From Terfezia claveryi (taxonomy: Eukaryota > Ascomycota > Pezizomycetes > Pezizales > Pezizaceae): DNA of 64,000 bases. Positions 55,303-64,000 of the stretch are shown here, piece by piece. The stretch spans positions 372,001-436,000 of the forward strand of contig WHUX01000015.1 in assembly GCA_015179025.1 (NCBI GenBank), written 5' to 3'. The notes under the pieces are model-generated. The model did no database searches. It was not told the DNA's origin and saw only the letters and a program-made list of their open reading frames with translations. The position numbers and the translations under genes are program-made. How positions within the stretch are numbered: position 1 is the first letter of the stretch; every line of letters begins with the position of its first letter.

Positions 55303-56745
55303 TCACAAACCCCTTCCCCAGCACTCCTGGCACCGCCCTCCTCTCCCCCCCACCAATTTTCTCCCCATGAGCCAATTATCCCTAACATCCGCCACCTTCT
55401 TACTTCCCGGGGGGGCCATCACCCTCCTATCCCTCTCTCTCAGCTCCTCCTTACCCAGTACAGCCACATGTACCGGGCCCTTCTTGTATGCTGGTAGCTT
55501 TTGTAATTGTCTCGATTTCTTCTTTTCAATAGCCTCCAGAGCGGCTTTTTCCTCAGCTTCAAAGTGCGCGAGGGTTTTACGAGTATTGAGGGGTTTGGTC
55601 GTGGAGGCTTTGGTGCTGGCGGTTGAGGGTGAAGTAGGGGGGAGGAGGGCGACTTCATTGAGGAGGGAGGGAGGAAGTAGAAGCGGGAGTTTTTTAGTGT
55701 AGGTGCGGGGTGGGGCAGAGTCGGAGGAGCGACGGCCGAGGATAAGGTTAAGGGGGTGGGAGGGGTCGGTGGGGGGTTGTTGGAGGGAGAGAGTAGTGGA
55801 GGAGGTGGGTGAGAGGTGGCCACCAGGGGAGGGGGGTTCGGCGGAGGGAGTAGCGGTGGTTGTGGCAGTGGCTATGGCAGCGGTGTTGGTGGGGCCAGAT
55901 GAAGTGTCAGTGGATTGTGCATGGGGGAGTGGTGGCGGTGCGGAGAGTTTTTGGCGTTTTGAAGGAGGGGGTTGGAATTGAGAGGCAGCTTTTTGGTCTT
56001 TAAGGCGGGCGTCATGGATTTTGCGTTTGAGGCGGGCTTGGGATTCTTGTCTGTGTGGGGTCGGGTTAGTTGATCCAGAGTAGATATGGATGAGAAGGGG
56101 GTCGTACTGTTCTCTTGCTTTCTTGATCTCCTCTTCATGAGCGAAAATGGCTTGTCGACCAGTTGAGATTGACACCGCCTCTGGTGCATCGTCATCATCG
56201 TCACTTTGATCCTCCGAGCTACCTTTATTTGTGTTTGTAGCATCGTCACCATTGACCTCCACTGGCTTCTCCACCTCCTCTACGACTGTCTCGACAACTC
56301 CCCTCATAGGTTCCTCCTCTCCCTCGCTGAATTTCTTGTGTGCCCCCTTTACCACGCCGTTGAGTGTCTTGTTCTCCGTTTTCTCTTCCTTCTCCTTCTG
56401 CTTGTCATTTTTCTCCTCTATTTTTCCCTCCTTCACTCTGGGCCCCACCCCCTCCTCTTGTACCTTTGATTCTTCGTTTTCACTAACACCACCATCAAAC
56501 TTAGCAGCCTTCTCCTCAGGCGCTTTCTGCACCACCACCGCCACAGCTGCCAACTTCTGCCTCTTCGTGGACCTTCCCTTCCTCGGCGTACCTTCCACAG
56601 ACTCAACTCCATTGACACTACTACCACTGAAACTCCCATCACCGTTAATGCTGCTGGCATCACCAATCCTTGCCCCAGCCTCCCTCACCCTCTCCACCTC
56701 CAAATCTTGCTTCCGCTGCTGGGAGCGGGTAACCCTTCTGCTCAT
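55303..56745 (-). CDS. U3 snoRNA-associated protein, UTP16-like
   Basis: Predicted nucleolar small-subunit processome factor acting in 18S rRNA maturation. A basic start MSRRVTRSQQRKQDLEVERV and nuclear-type KGRSTKRQK precede a long acidic low-complexity part. The family core begins SDDDDDAPEAVSISTGRQA. The uninterrupted frame hides a probable 57-nt intron (about 56096-56040): it starts GTACG, has CTAACC near its end and stops CACAG. Splicing gives AREQQESQARLKRKIHDARL without a shift. LLPPSLLNEVALLPPTSP and a Lys-rich segment HFEAEEKAALEAIEKKKSRQ follow. The protein ends GRCQECWGRGL, stop complement at 55303-55305. The low complexity makes the family call less certain than others. Confidence 0.72.
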   Translation of the reverse strand: MSRRVTRSQQRKQDLEVERVREAGARIGDASSINGDGSFSGSSVNGVESVEGTPRKGRSTKRQKLAAVAVVVQKAPEEKAAKFDGGVSENEESKVQEEGVGPRVKEGKIEEKNDKQKEKEEKTENKTLNGVVKGAHKKFSEGEEEPMRGVVETVVEEVEKPVEVNGDDATNTNKGSSEDQSDDDDDAPEAVSISTGRQAIFAHEEEIKKAREQYDPLLIHIYSGSTNPTPHRQESQARLKRKIHDARLKDQKAASQFQPPPSKRQKLSAPPPLPHAQSTDTSSGPTNTAAIATATTTATPSAEPPSPGGHLSPTSSTTLSLQQPPTDPSHPLNLILGRRSSDSAPPRTYTKKLPLLLPPSLLNEVALLPPTSPSTASTKASTTKPLNTRKTLAHFEAEEKAALEAIEKKKSRQLQKLPAYKKGPVHVAVLGKEELRERDRRVMAPPGSKKVADVRDNWLMGRKLVGGRGGRCQECWGRGL

Positions 56746-57107
56746 GCCTTTGTGTCTTGATGATTAAAAAAATGCTGATGTTTTTTGTGTGCAAGAAACC
56801 GAGCAAACTGGGCTGAGACCACCCGGCCAGAAAAATGTTACTGTGCCAAGAGTGTCAAGAAGTGCCAAGACCCACGCGAATTGAGTCTTTTGCACATTTG
56901 CCAAAAGCTGCAGTGCTGACATCTTGGTGTAACTCTCAAGGTGCTTTTGTTTCACACTCCGATGGATGTTTGACGGAGATGAGTACGCGAGCTGCGGAAA
57001 CTTAATACGACTCAATTTCCACCTGTTCCAATACGAACTAGTATCTTAATATATACAAGTATCTAGGATCTATCAATAAGTACTGATATCCATCTTCAAA
57101 AACAACT
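56746..57107. promoter_or_regulatory. Shared divergent promoter of UTP16-like and ZIP genes
   Basis: Only 362 bp separate two divergent starts, so both promoters must lie here. No specific site assigned. Confidence 0.55.
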
Positions 57108-58250
57108 ATGGCTGAGGGCCTCCCAACCCTCATCCTCTTCGGCATCGCCATGGCTGCCGCGTACGCACCCCCCCATCATGCCCTCCTCACGCCCACCGCT
57201 AACCCGCCTCCAGCTCCTTCAGCACCGGTATGCTCCCCCTCACCCTAACCCTCACCAAGTCCCACCTCCGCCTAATCTCCACGCTCGGGATGGGCGTCCT
57301 CGTCGGCACCTCCCTCATTGTAATCATTCCCGAGGGCATTGAGACATTGTACTCCATCACCTCCCACCACAAACGTTCCGACCACGACCATGACTCCGAC
57401 GATTCCGACGATGAAGATGACCACTCCTCGTACAACCCACACGCATACGTTGGCCTCGCGCTCATCGCGGGGTTCATACTCATGTACTTAATCGACACCC
57501 TTCCCCCCATAATTGCCGCGCGCACAAATCCATCTAAGCCGAGTTACATCACACTCTCTTCCCTCCGGAACAATACCACCACCCCCGATCCCGACACCCC
57601 ATCCTCCCCCACCTCTCACCCACTCCAGCCACTCCAGCCACCCACTAACCCCTCCACCAGCAGTTCTTCCTTCTCAACTACCCTAGGCCTGGTAATCCAC
57701 TCCCTTGCCGATGGCATCGCCCTCGGCGCAAGCAGCACCACTTCTAACCTCTCCCTCAGTTTCGTAATCTTCCTTGCAATCCTCCTCCACAAAGCCCCGG
57801 CCTCATTCGCCCTCTCCTCCGTCCTCCTTAAATCCGGTCTCTCGAAACGTACTGCACGGACACACCTCCTCATCTTCTCTCTTGCTGCTCCTGCCGGGGC
57901 GTTAGCGACCTGGGTCGTGGTAAGTATCCTAGGTGGGGTCGATGATAAAGCCAAGATGGCGTGGTGGACGGGAGTTTTGCTACTATTTAGTGGGGGGACA
58001 TTTTTGTAAGTTGCCAAGTTCCCTGGAGAAGGAAGTGGGTTTGCTAATATGAAGTAGATATGTGGCTATGCACACGATGCAATTACATGCTGCAGGCCAC
58101 GAGGGGGAAGATGGGGAGGGGGAGGAGGAAGGCAGTGGCTATCTAATGAAGAATGCGGAGTTTAGAGGGGGGACGATGGGGAATATGGTTGCGATGGTGG
58201 TGGGAATGTTGGTGCCGTTGGTGACGCAGGTGGGTCATGTAGGGCATTGA
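57108..58250 (+). CDS. ZIP-family zinc transporter (SLC39A9/ATX2 type)
   Basis: Predicted Golgi or secretory-pathway metal transporter. Exon 1 (57108-57168) encodes MAEGLPTLILFGIAMAAA; a short intron (to about 57214) leads to SFSTGMLPLTLTLTKSHLR. TLGMGVLVGTSLIVIIPEGI is membrane segment 2 to 3. A His/Asp-rich cytosolic loop (HDHDSDDSDDEDDH) follows. The metal-binding core of the ZIP9 subfamily is present: GLVIHSLADGIALGAS and FVIFLAILLHKAPASFALSS. A second intron (about 58007-58059) precedes YVAMHTMQLHAAGHEGEDGE and the last segment NMVAMVVGMLVPLVTQVGH. Stop 58248-58250. Eight or so hydrophobic segments can be seen, as expected. Confidence 0.92.
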
Positions 58251-59018
58251 AGAGGGTTGAGTTTGAGTTTTTCTTGTGATTCGTACAGTATATACCCTAT
58301 ATTTTATGTATATAGTCGACAATATTATTCTCGGCTGTTGGAAGAAAATGTTTCTATTTATGTTTCGGTTACGCTGGGTAGGCTGATGGCGTAAATACTC
58401 GTGAATATGGGGCCCGCTACTTTTGTAATGACACCATATGCGAGCCCCGTTACCCTGAATGTCCGAAGGCTTTCTTTCGTGGGAGTCGCTTGTTTATCGG
58501 GCGAAGAGAAGGGGGGGAGAGGGGGCTGTGGTAATGCCTCCTTTATGAGGTCTGAAACTGGAGAGTCCTGGGAGTATAACATTTGCCCACAATGCTATTA
58601 TCCAGCTGGAACGTAGTTATTGAGTCCCACCTCGAACATTACTGTAAAACTTTAGTTCTGTGAGGATGATCCTCCCCTCCCTCCCCTATCATCACCACTG
58701 AATATATCAATACAAACCCCCATTTAGCCTATGCCAGCCCGGTAATCTTGAAAGAACTATCTGAGATTTTTTCCTTTTCCTCTTAAATCTTCCGCCCGAA
58801 CCTCAAGTCACTCTTATCCTCCATATCGGGTAACCAAAAACCCACTAACCCCACCAATCAGCAAGACTCCGCTGCCAAATGGCGGATGCCCGTGACCTCA
58901 TTGAAACCCCCACGCCTTCTCTTTCAGTCTAGAATGGAAGAGTTATGACTTAGATCGGCTCGCTTATGAGAATGAATTGCCCACAATGCTATTGTCCTTT
59001 ACCTGCATATGAAGAGAA
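58251..59018. other. Intergenic, no gene seen
   Basis: Includes a direct repeat TTGCCCACAATGCTATT (about 58583 and 58978), the second copy lying at the edge of the retroelement fragment below. Confidence 0.5.
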
Positions 59019-60144
59019 GGCATGTGGATTGATGGGTCGGCAAGCGGTGGGCCGAGCCGTGGCATGAGATAGACGAGATAGCATGTGGACAACATGTGCG
59101 GATTCATGAGACCATTTATATATAAACCACTGATAACTCGGTGAGAAAGAATGGAGGAACTGAATCTCCTGCGTACTAGACATCTTATAATCCCCACAAC
59201 TCAATCTCCCGTGTATTAGACATCTCATAATCCTTACGGGTTATGAGCCCAGCGCTCCGATAAACGCACACCCATACACGTACAGCTACTCCAACAGAAC
59301 GTCGTCCCCCACACCTGAGCCTGAAATGACTCCCCTGGCCAACATGCCAACCACCCCCCCGATAGAAAGATAACTATGTACCTTACAGCTAATCTGAGTG
59401 TGTCTGATAATTACCCTGAATGGGTAACCACAAAGAAACTCTTCCTCCAGATGACCAAAATAGGTAACCACCCAGCCTGGAACATTGTCGATGGCACCTA
59501 TTGGAAACCTCCAGTTAATCCAGAGGAATGGACGGATGTACTCCTCACCATTATGAAGAATTGTGAGGCCCAGGTCGGAACCATAGGAAAAGTTAGAAAT
59601 ACGTGGGATACAAGCTTATGAAGGAAAAACCGCAACCAAATTCCATGCCTTGCTCGAAAGCCTCTACATTCATTATGATGATAGGAAAAACCACCATTGC
59701 AGACCATATCACTGCTTGAAAAAACATGGAATATATTAGCGGGTATCATCGCCAGAGCGACTTGACCAAAGACACAGGATTCGGTAAAGGACTATTAGCC
59801 TTTTCCAGATGCGAACAAGTAAAACCTGAATTCTTACTCAAATATCTCTTCCTGCGTTTTATTCAAGCACGGTTGAGAACATCGAGAACATCAGGTCCAA
59901 AGAACAAACCTATGACGACGTTAGGATTATGAGATGTCTAATACACGGGAGATTGAGTTGTTGGGATAATAAGATGTCTAGTACGCAGGAGATTCAGTTC
60001 CTTAATTCTTTCTCACCGAGTTATCTAGTGGTTTATTTACATAATGGTCTCATGAATCCGCACATGTTGTCCGCATGCCATCTCGTCTGTCTCACGCCAC
60101 AGTGTTCTGCCCCACATGCTTGCCGACTCATCAATCCACATGCC
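59019..60144 (+). mobile_element. Rearranged copia-like fragment with inverted terminal repeats
   Basis: A roughly 215-bp sequence at 59019-59233 recurs inverted at 59924-60144. Directly after the left copy lies GGGTTATGAGCCCAGCGC (59238-59255), complementary to a CAU anticodon stem-loop, so the left copy looks like a 5' LTR with its primer site. A gag-like frame follows (59376-59621, NYPEWVTTKKLFLQMTKIGN) and decays by 59935. The other terminal copy is in the wrong direction for an intact LTR element. Confidence 0.65.
59376..59935 (+). pseudogene. Gag-like remnant
   Basis: MYLTANLSVSDNYPEWVTTK and TYWKPPVNPEEWTDVLLTIM resemble copia gag openings. Later pieces (QSDLTKDTGFGKGLLAFSRC) lie in other frames after stops near 59620 and 59720. 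Non-functional. Confidence 0.6.
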
Positions 60145-60365
60145 ACTTTATCCCATGCCATCGACACAAGATTACGAGGCTATGAATGGAGGAATTTTGT
60201 TCAGATAACAAAGGCTTGTATTTGAGAACTATCTTAGCGATCGCTATAATGCTTGAGGCTTATGGTGCTAGTGTTCTGTCGAGAAAAATACAACATGAGT
60301 GCGGTCTAGCCGGTAACCTAATCCATCCATCACTTGCCCTTCGAATCCTTGTTATTCTCCGTTAC

Positions 60366-60380
60366 TAGTCTGGTTGGCAC
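60366..60380 (+). repeat. Terminus of the TAGTCTGGTT family
   Basis: TAGTCTGGTTGGCAC followed by CTCCGTTACC. No partner arm found close by. Confidence 0.65.
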
Positions 60381-60729
60381 CTCCGTTACCACCACTTGCC
60401 CCTTTGAGCTTTACGGCGAGAGTACTTCTTACAACACATGCCTTAGGTTAGGAGAGTATTTTCCTACGGTTCGGCCCTGTGATGAGATTACTTATACTAC
60501 TGTGATAGCAAACTTCCAATGTCCAATCAATAGTCGCTTCAGTTCGTTGGCCTCCGCCAAGATTGCCAGTATTGCCAATTAACCGAGAAAGATGCGCCCG
60601 CTTCTATTCGTCGCATAGCGGACCAGCTGCATCTCTGGCTAGGTGTAAATGCCCATGTTAAGAGGAATAGTAGTTAAAGAGGAAACCCAGCAGAAAATGG
60701 TTAGTTCTTGTGAACTTCGAACGGCATAA

Positions 60730-61163
60730 TTATTCTGACGATTACACCTGCAAAATCCTTACAGAAGTAATTTAACAGGGATCGTTTCTAGTAATTCTAT
60801 GAGGGAGGACAACTAGTTATATTATAGAGGAGGTTTTACAGCAGCTATACAGCAGCTTTTCAACCTTAATGAACAAGTTGAACAGATATCAGAGAAAATC
60901 TCGTACACACACAACGAAATAGCGGTACAGCTCCGTGAGCTTAACGGCCGGCATCAGTATACATCTAATGAAGCAAATAATGAGTTCTTGTCCAGTACTA
61001 CTTCCAGAATCATTTCACCCTTCAATGATATTGATCGTGCCTCCAGAAGAACAACATCCTCGTCCTTGTTCATACACTCGGTCAGTTCCCTGATTCCATC
61101 ATGGGGCAAGGGCCTCAAGAATTTCAGACCATATAAACGACTCCGGCGCAATTCGGGGCTTTA
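60730..61163 (+). pseudogene. Decayed gene copy A (unknown N-terminal region)
   Basis: About 430 bp with homologous sequence at 62524-62965. Readable piece: LNEQVEQISEKISYTHNEIA, then VQLRELNGRHQYTSNEANNE and IISPFNDIDRASRRTTSSSL. It ends KNFRPYKRLRRNSGL before TAG. The region resembles the coiled N-terminal portion of fungal ankyrin or STAND-type proteins, but only loosely; function unknown. Confidence 0.5.
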
Positions 61164-61314
61164 GCTCAGTTTCCTTCAAAGCCAGCAGTGCTACTAAACT
61201 CAATGCTTTCTCATATGTGCTTGAGAATTTTTCCATCTCGGAAATCTCAGTACTTGAGCTTCCTACTCCTTTGTCGGATTTGTACGACACAATACCATAC
61301 CAGATGCAGTAGAC

Positions 61315-61346
61315 TAGTCTGGTTGGCACAACCTCTCGTAGAACTG
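61315..61346 (+). repeat. Terminus of the TAGTCTGGTT family
   Basis: TAGTCTGGTTGGCACAACCT followed by CTCGTAGAAC. Shares the CTCTCGTAGA extension with 20.68 kb. It lies between the two decayed gene copies. Confidence 0.7.
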
Positions 61347-61428
61347 TAGTTGTCGTGGAAGACTACATATAGCACTAGGAGGTACCCTGAGGGGATGTTG
61401 CAATCCCTCCCCCCGCTGGCTGACATTC

Positions 61429-61707
61429 TTATATCGAGAGTCTACTGTCCATGGTTACTTGTTTCCTAGAATAAAAAAAAACTGGTCTTTTTCCATAGAG
61501 AGCACAATGCACAAGGGAAATCCATAACCTAGCGGAGCAGCTGCCACTTGAACTCCATGTCGTTGGTTGTTGCCAAGGTGGAGCGATGACTAATTCGAGG
61601 ATCGCGCTAAAGGTATCGATAATCTTACCTAAGACGGAATCGACTACCCATTTAGGAAATTTCATAAAATAGGCCGTGCCTGAGGCGGTCTGAGCAGATT
61701 GAAGCAT
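61429..61707 (-). other. Unassigned 92-codon frame
   Basis: A minus-strand frame (KWVVDSVLGKIIDTFSAILE) with a hydrophobic middle, lying exactly between two repeat copies. It looks too coherent to ignore, but I recognise no family. It may be an exon fragment or repeat interior. Confidence 0.2.
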
Positions 61708-61711
61708 TCTC

Positions 61712-61741
61712 TAATCTGGTTGGCACAACACCCTCGTAGAG
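61712..61741 (+). repeat. Terminus of the TAGTCTGGTT family, one change
   Basis: TAATCTGGTTGGCACAACAC followed by CCTCGTAGAG. One G-to-A change from the family start. Confidence 0.65.
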
Positions 61742-62523
61742 CATTCTCCGACGGGTTTAAATGCCTTCTTATTCTATATTAAGCTGGTTTATATTCTTAT
61801 CTACTGTACCTAAGTGCTGGTCGCTTTAACATAGATCTGAAGACTCATTATATTATGGTAGTGATTCCTTTGATAGAAAGACATGGATGAAGTAACGATC
61901 AATGTAGATTGGAGGTGTGTATATACAATAGGAATAAGCAGATAACGTGCACCGAGAATCATTGATGTGTATAAGGACTGCCCTCGGCTCTTGCACGATT
62001 AGCTAAACTGGAGGATAAATTAATAAAAACGGTGACAGATCACTCATTACACCATTCTCCCCACCCCCGCCTTCCCTCACATCTCATATATCCTTTGGTA
62101 CAGATACCGCTATTTAACTTTGGCTGAGGTAACTGTAATGATATGAGGCTAGGAGTGTTCGTAATCGTGGAGAAGATAAAATAGTTGTGCAAACGTTCAG
62201 ATACAAAGTCAAAAGACTGGGAGTAAACCTGTCTATCTCTATCTGAGCTTTAACTTGAACAAGTTACGCCTTGGAAGTTGTCAACAAAGTAGCGGGGTAC
62301 CTGAATAGGTCTACATAATTTACTAAACCTGGCTTGCTTTAACACAGAGCCGGGGAGATTTATGCAATATGCGACCACTGGTTTACCAATGGTTGCATTA
62401 TAGCGGCACCACCATAAAACATGTTATGTTAACCTTAACTAGTTTATGCTTCATAAGTTTGGGAGCAATGGGCTCTTTGGAAGGTGAGTGAGACCTTGAA
62501 GCATTAACCTAGTCTGCACATGA
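61742..62523. other. Intergenic, no gene seen
   Basis: AT-rich sequence between the two decayed gene copies. Nothing recognised. Confidence 0.4.
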
Positions 62524-63316
62524 TGCTGACGATTATATTATTCAACGGTAAGTCTTGTAGTTCAACACCTGCAAAAACTTATACAGAAGTAATATAGGAG
62601 GGGTGATTTCCAGTAATTCTATGAACGAGGCCAACCAGCTACGGAGGAGCAGCTTACCAGTTTATATAAATAAGCTGAAAAGATATCGGAGAAAAAAATC
62701 TCAGAGTCACACAACGAAGTAGCGATACAGCTCTGTGAGCTTATCAGCCAGCATCATGACGCATATGATGACACCAGTGATGACGAAACAACAATTACTG
62801 AGTGCTCGTAGTCCAGTACTACTTCCAGCACCATTTCATATTTCAATGATATGGACGGTTGCCTCCATCATCATCCTTGTCCATACACTCGGTCCGGTCC
62901 TGATTGCATCTATGGCGAGAGCTCAAGTTTTCCAAACCATATAAACGACTCTGGCGCAATTGGAGTTCTGGCAGAAGGCGACATAGGGCAATATTTAGTC
63001 TCGATCAGAGGCAATATTGTGACGGCAATATATTCAGTTTGGGTGCGGATCCCCGAGGCAGATGCAGATTTTCCATTACCGGTTTATGCAGCCTTGATGT
63101 CTGAGGACATTGTGTTTTGTGAATCATTGTTGTATCGAGGCCGCCGTTAACGGTGCTCACTTCAACGGACGCACGCTGCTGTCGCATTGTGCTGAACTTG
63201 GAGACGTCTCTGTCTGCGAGCTGTTGTTGAATTGGGGTGCGCAAGTTGACACGAGGGACTCCAGTGGAGGCACGCTACCACTGCCAGCTGCTGCTTTGGC
63301 TGGACGTGGTAGCTAG
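62524..63316 (+). pseudogene. Decayed gene copy B leading into ankyrin-like sequence
   Basis: Homologous to copy A over about 430 bp, in broken frames (SESHNEVAIQLCELISQHHD; NGRHQY-type block lost). It continues beyond copy A. Near 63140-63290 the frame reads NGRTLLSHCAELGDVSVCEL then LLNWGAQVDTRDSSGGT, which fits an ankyrin repeat (G-T-x-L-x-A-A-x-x-G, LL--GA-V--D). Stops and shifts make it a pseudogene. Fungal ankyrin genes of this kind often belong to large, fast-changing families; that link is inference. Confidence 0.55.
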
Positions 63317-63685
63317 GCATAGTACAAGGGGGGAATGGGCACTTCTTTGCCTTACACCTTCTATGTTTCACACCTTTGCTGAGCACCCGGTAGCTTTGGC
63401 GAAAGGGCTATATATGAGAAAGAGAGTACGAGGCTATGATTGGCTGTAGATGTAGAGAAGGAGCTTGTTATTTCAATTGCTGGGTATAGACGGAATGCTA
63501 TGGAGAAATTTCTCTAATTCTAATGAAAGAACGAGAGCTCTATTGGGATGCGTAAGGTCAGGGTAACCGAGCTCTCTAACAATTTGTACAGTGCCATCTA
63601 AACTCAGGCTGCAGAAAATAAGGATATACATATTAATTCCCATAACAATATGTCTGAACTCGACTTCCCCCCACCCCAACCACCC
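63317..63685. other. Intergenic, no gene seen
   Basis: 3' region of the edge gene; nothing recognised. Confidence 0.4.
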
Positions 63686-64000
63686 CTACCCTACAAAATA
63701 CAAATAACTAAACCCCACCCAACTGCCCAACACCCCCACGGCACAATACGCACTCACCACCATCATTGGCACAAACTCCCACCTTCCGCCCCAGATCCAC
63801 CCATGCACACCACTTGCATACCCTACGACCCCCACCCCCAAGGCAATATATGCCCCGCTAAACCTATCCAACAACCACGCCCTTCTCCCACTCGCCGCCG
63901 GCGCCAATCTATCAAAAGTCGTCAAAAACACCAGCAGCCAAAGTGCCGTATAGACTACCTTCCCGGCCCACTCCTGTTCCGTAAACAATAATGGAAACAA
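63686..64000 (-). CDS. Multi-pass membrane protein, partial at the window edge
   Basis: Open from the right edge to the stop complement at 63686-63688 (about 104 codons). Three hydrophobic stretches can be seen: VVYTALWLLVFLTTF, AYIALGVGVVGYASGV and FVPMMVVSAYCAVGVLGSWV, separated by a basic loop (ASGRRAWLLDRFSG). The C-terminus is short (FSYLYFVG). I do not recognise the family. The codon choice and lack of stops support a real last exon, with the 5' part beyond 64000. Confidence 0.6.
   Translation of the reverse strand: MFPLLFTEQEWAGKVVYTALWLLVFLTTFDRLAPAASGRRAWLLDRFSGAYIALGVGVVGYASGVHGWIWGGRWEFVPMMVVSAYCAVGVLGSWVGFSYLYFVG

Noticed and set aside
55367..56767. Serine/leucine-rich plus-strand frames of 111 and 178 codons
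   Set aside because: Antisense shadows of the UTP16-like coding sequence.

Overview
The window is nuclear DNA from a filamentous ascomycete (Pezizomycotina-like). The genes are eukaryotic single-copy housekeeping genes with many short GT..AG introns (mostly 45-75 nt, often GTACGT/GTATGT donors and CTAAC-type branch sites). Intergenic DNA is long and filled with fungal transposon debris. I cannot place it below subphylum from sequence alone. Two traits fit lineages that methylate repeats, but this is inference: repeat-rich intergenes, and LTR differences that are all transitions, mostly at CpG.

Layout. 0.4-5.8 kb: nucleoside transporter (-), RTT103-like CTD-binding protein (-), clathrin light chain (+). 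6.4-9.1 kb: mitochondrial ABC half-transporter (-). 10.8-16 kb: CDC37 co-chaperone (+), calmodulin (-), TLG2/syntaxin-16 SNARE (+). 16.7-17.6 kb: frameshifted NmrA/isoflavone-reductase-like gene (-). 17.8-21.5 kb: decayed pogo/Fot1-type transposase among copies of a short repeat beginning TAGTCTGGTTGGCAC. 21.8-23.2 kb: HAT1 histone acetyltransferase (+). 24.1-27.4 kb: two divergent acyltransferases, LOA1/VPS66-like (-) and tafazzin (+). 28.3-29.6 kb: GT34 mannosyltransferase (+).

29.9-42.1 kb is a Ty1/copia retrotransposon (+) whose gag is split by a complete 6.4-kb Ty3/gypsy chromovirus (-). Both have paired LTRs and perfect 5-bp target duplications, and both carry stops or frameshifts.

43-51 kb: NC2-alpha/DRAP1 (-), NOSIP-type RING/U-box protein (-), kinesin-14 (+). 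51-55 kb is gene-poor, with inverted-repeat elements and transposase relics. 55.3-58.3 kb: UTP16-like U3 snoRNA-associated protein (-) divergent from a ZIP9-like zinc transporter (+). 58.3-63.6 kb is gene-poor: a rearranged copia-like fragment with inverted terminal repeats, two decayed copies of one gene (one leading into ankyrin-like sequence) and more TAGTCTGGTTGGCAC repeats. A membrane-protein gene on the minus strand runs off the right edge.

The genes do not form a pathway cluster. Trafficking (clathrin light chain, TLG2), chromatin and transcription (RTT103, HAT1, NC2-alpha), mitochondria and lipids (MDL-type ABC, LOA1, tafazzin) and signalling (calmodulin, CDC37) are interleaved, as is usual in such genomes. 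The most unusual material is the repeat biology: the short TIR-like family, the nested retroelements, tRNA-half-like primer sites, and a 19-nt microexon carrying the catalytic motif of tafazzin. No rRNA, tRNA or CRISPR was recognised.
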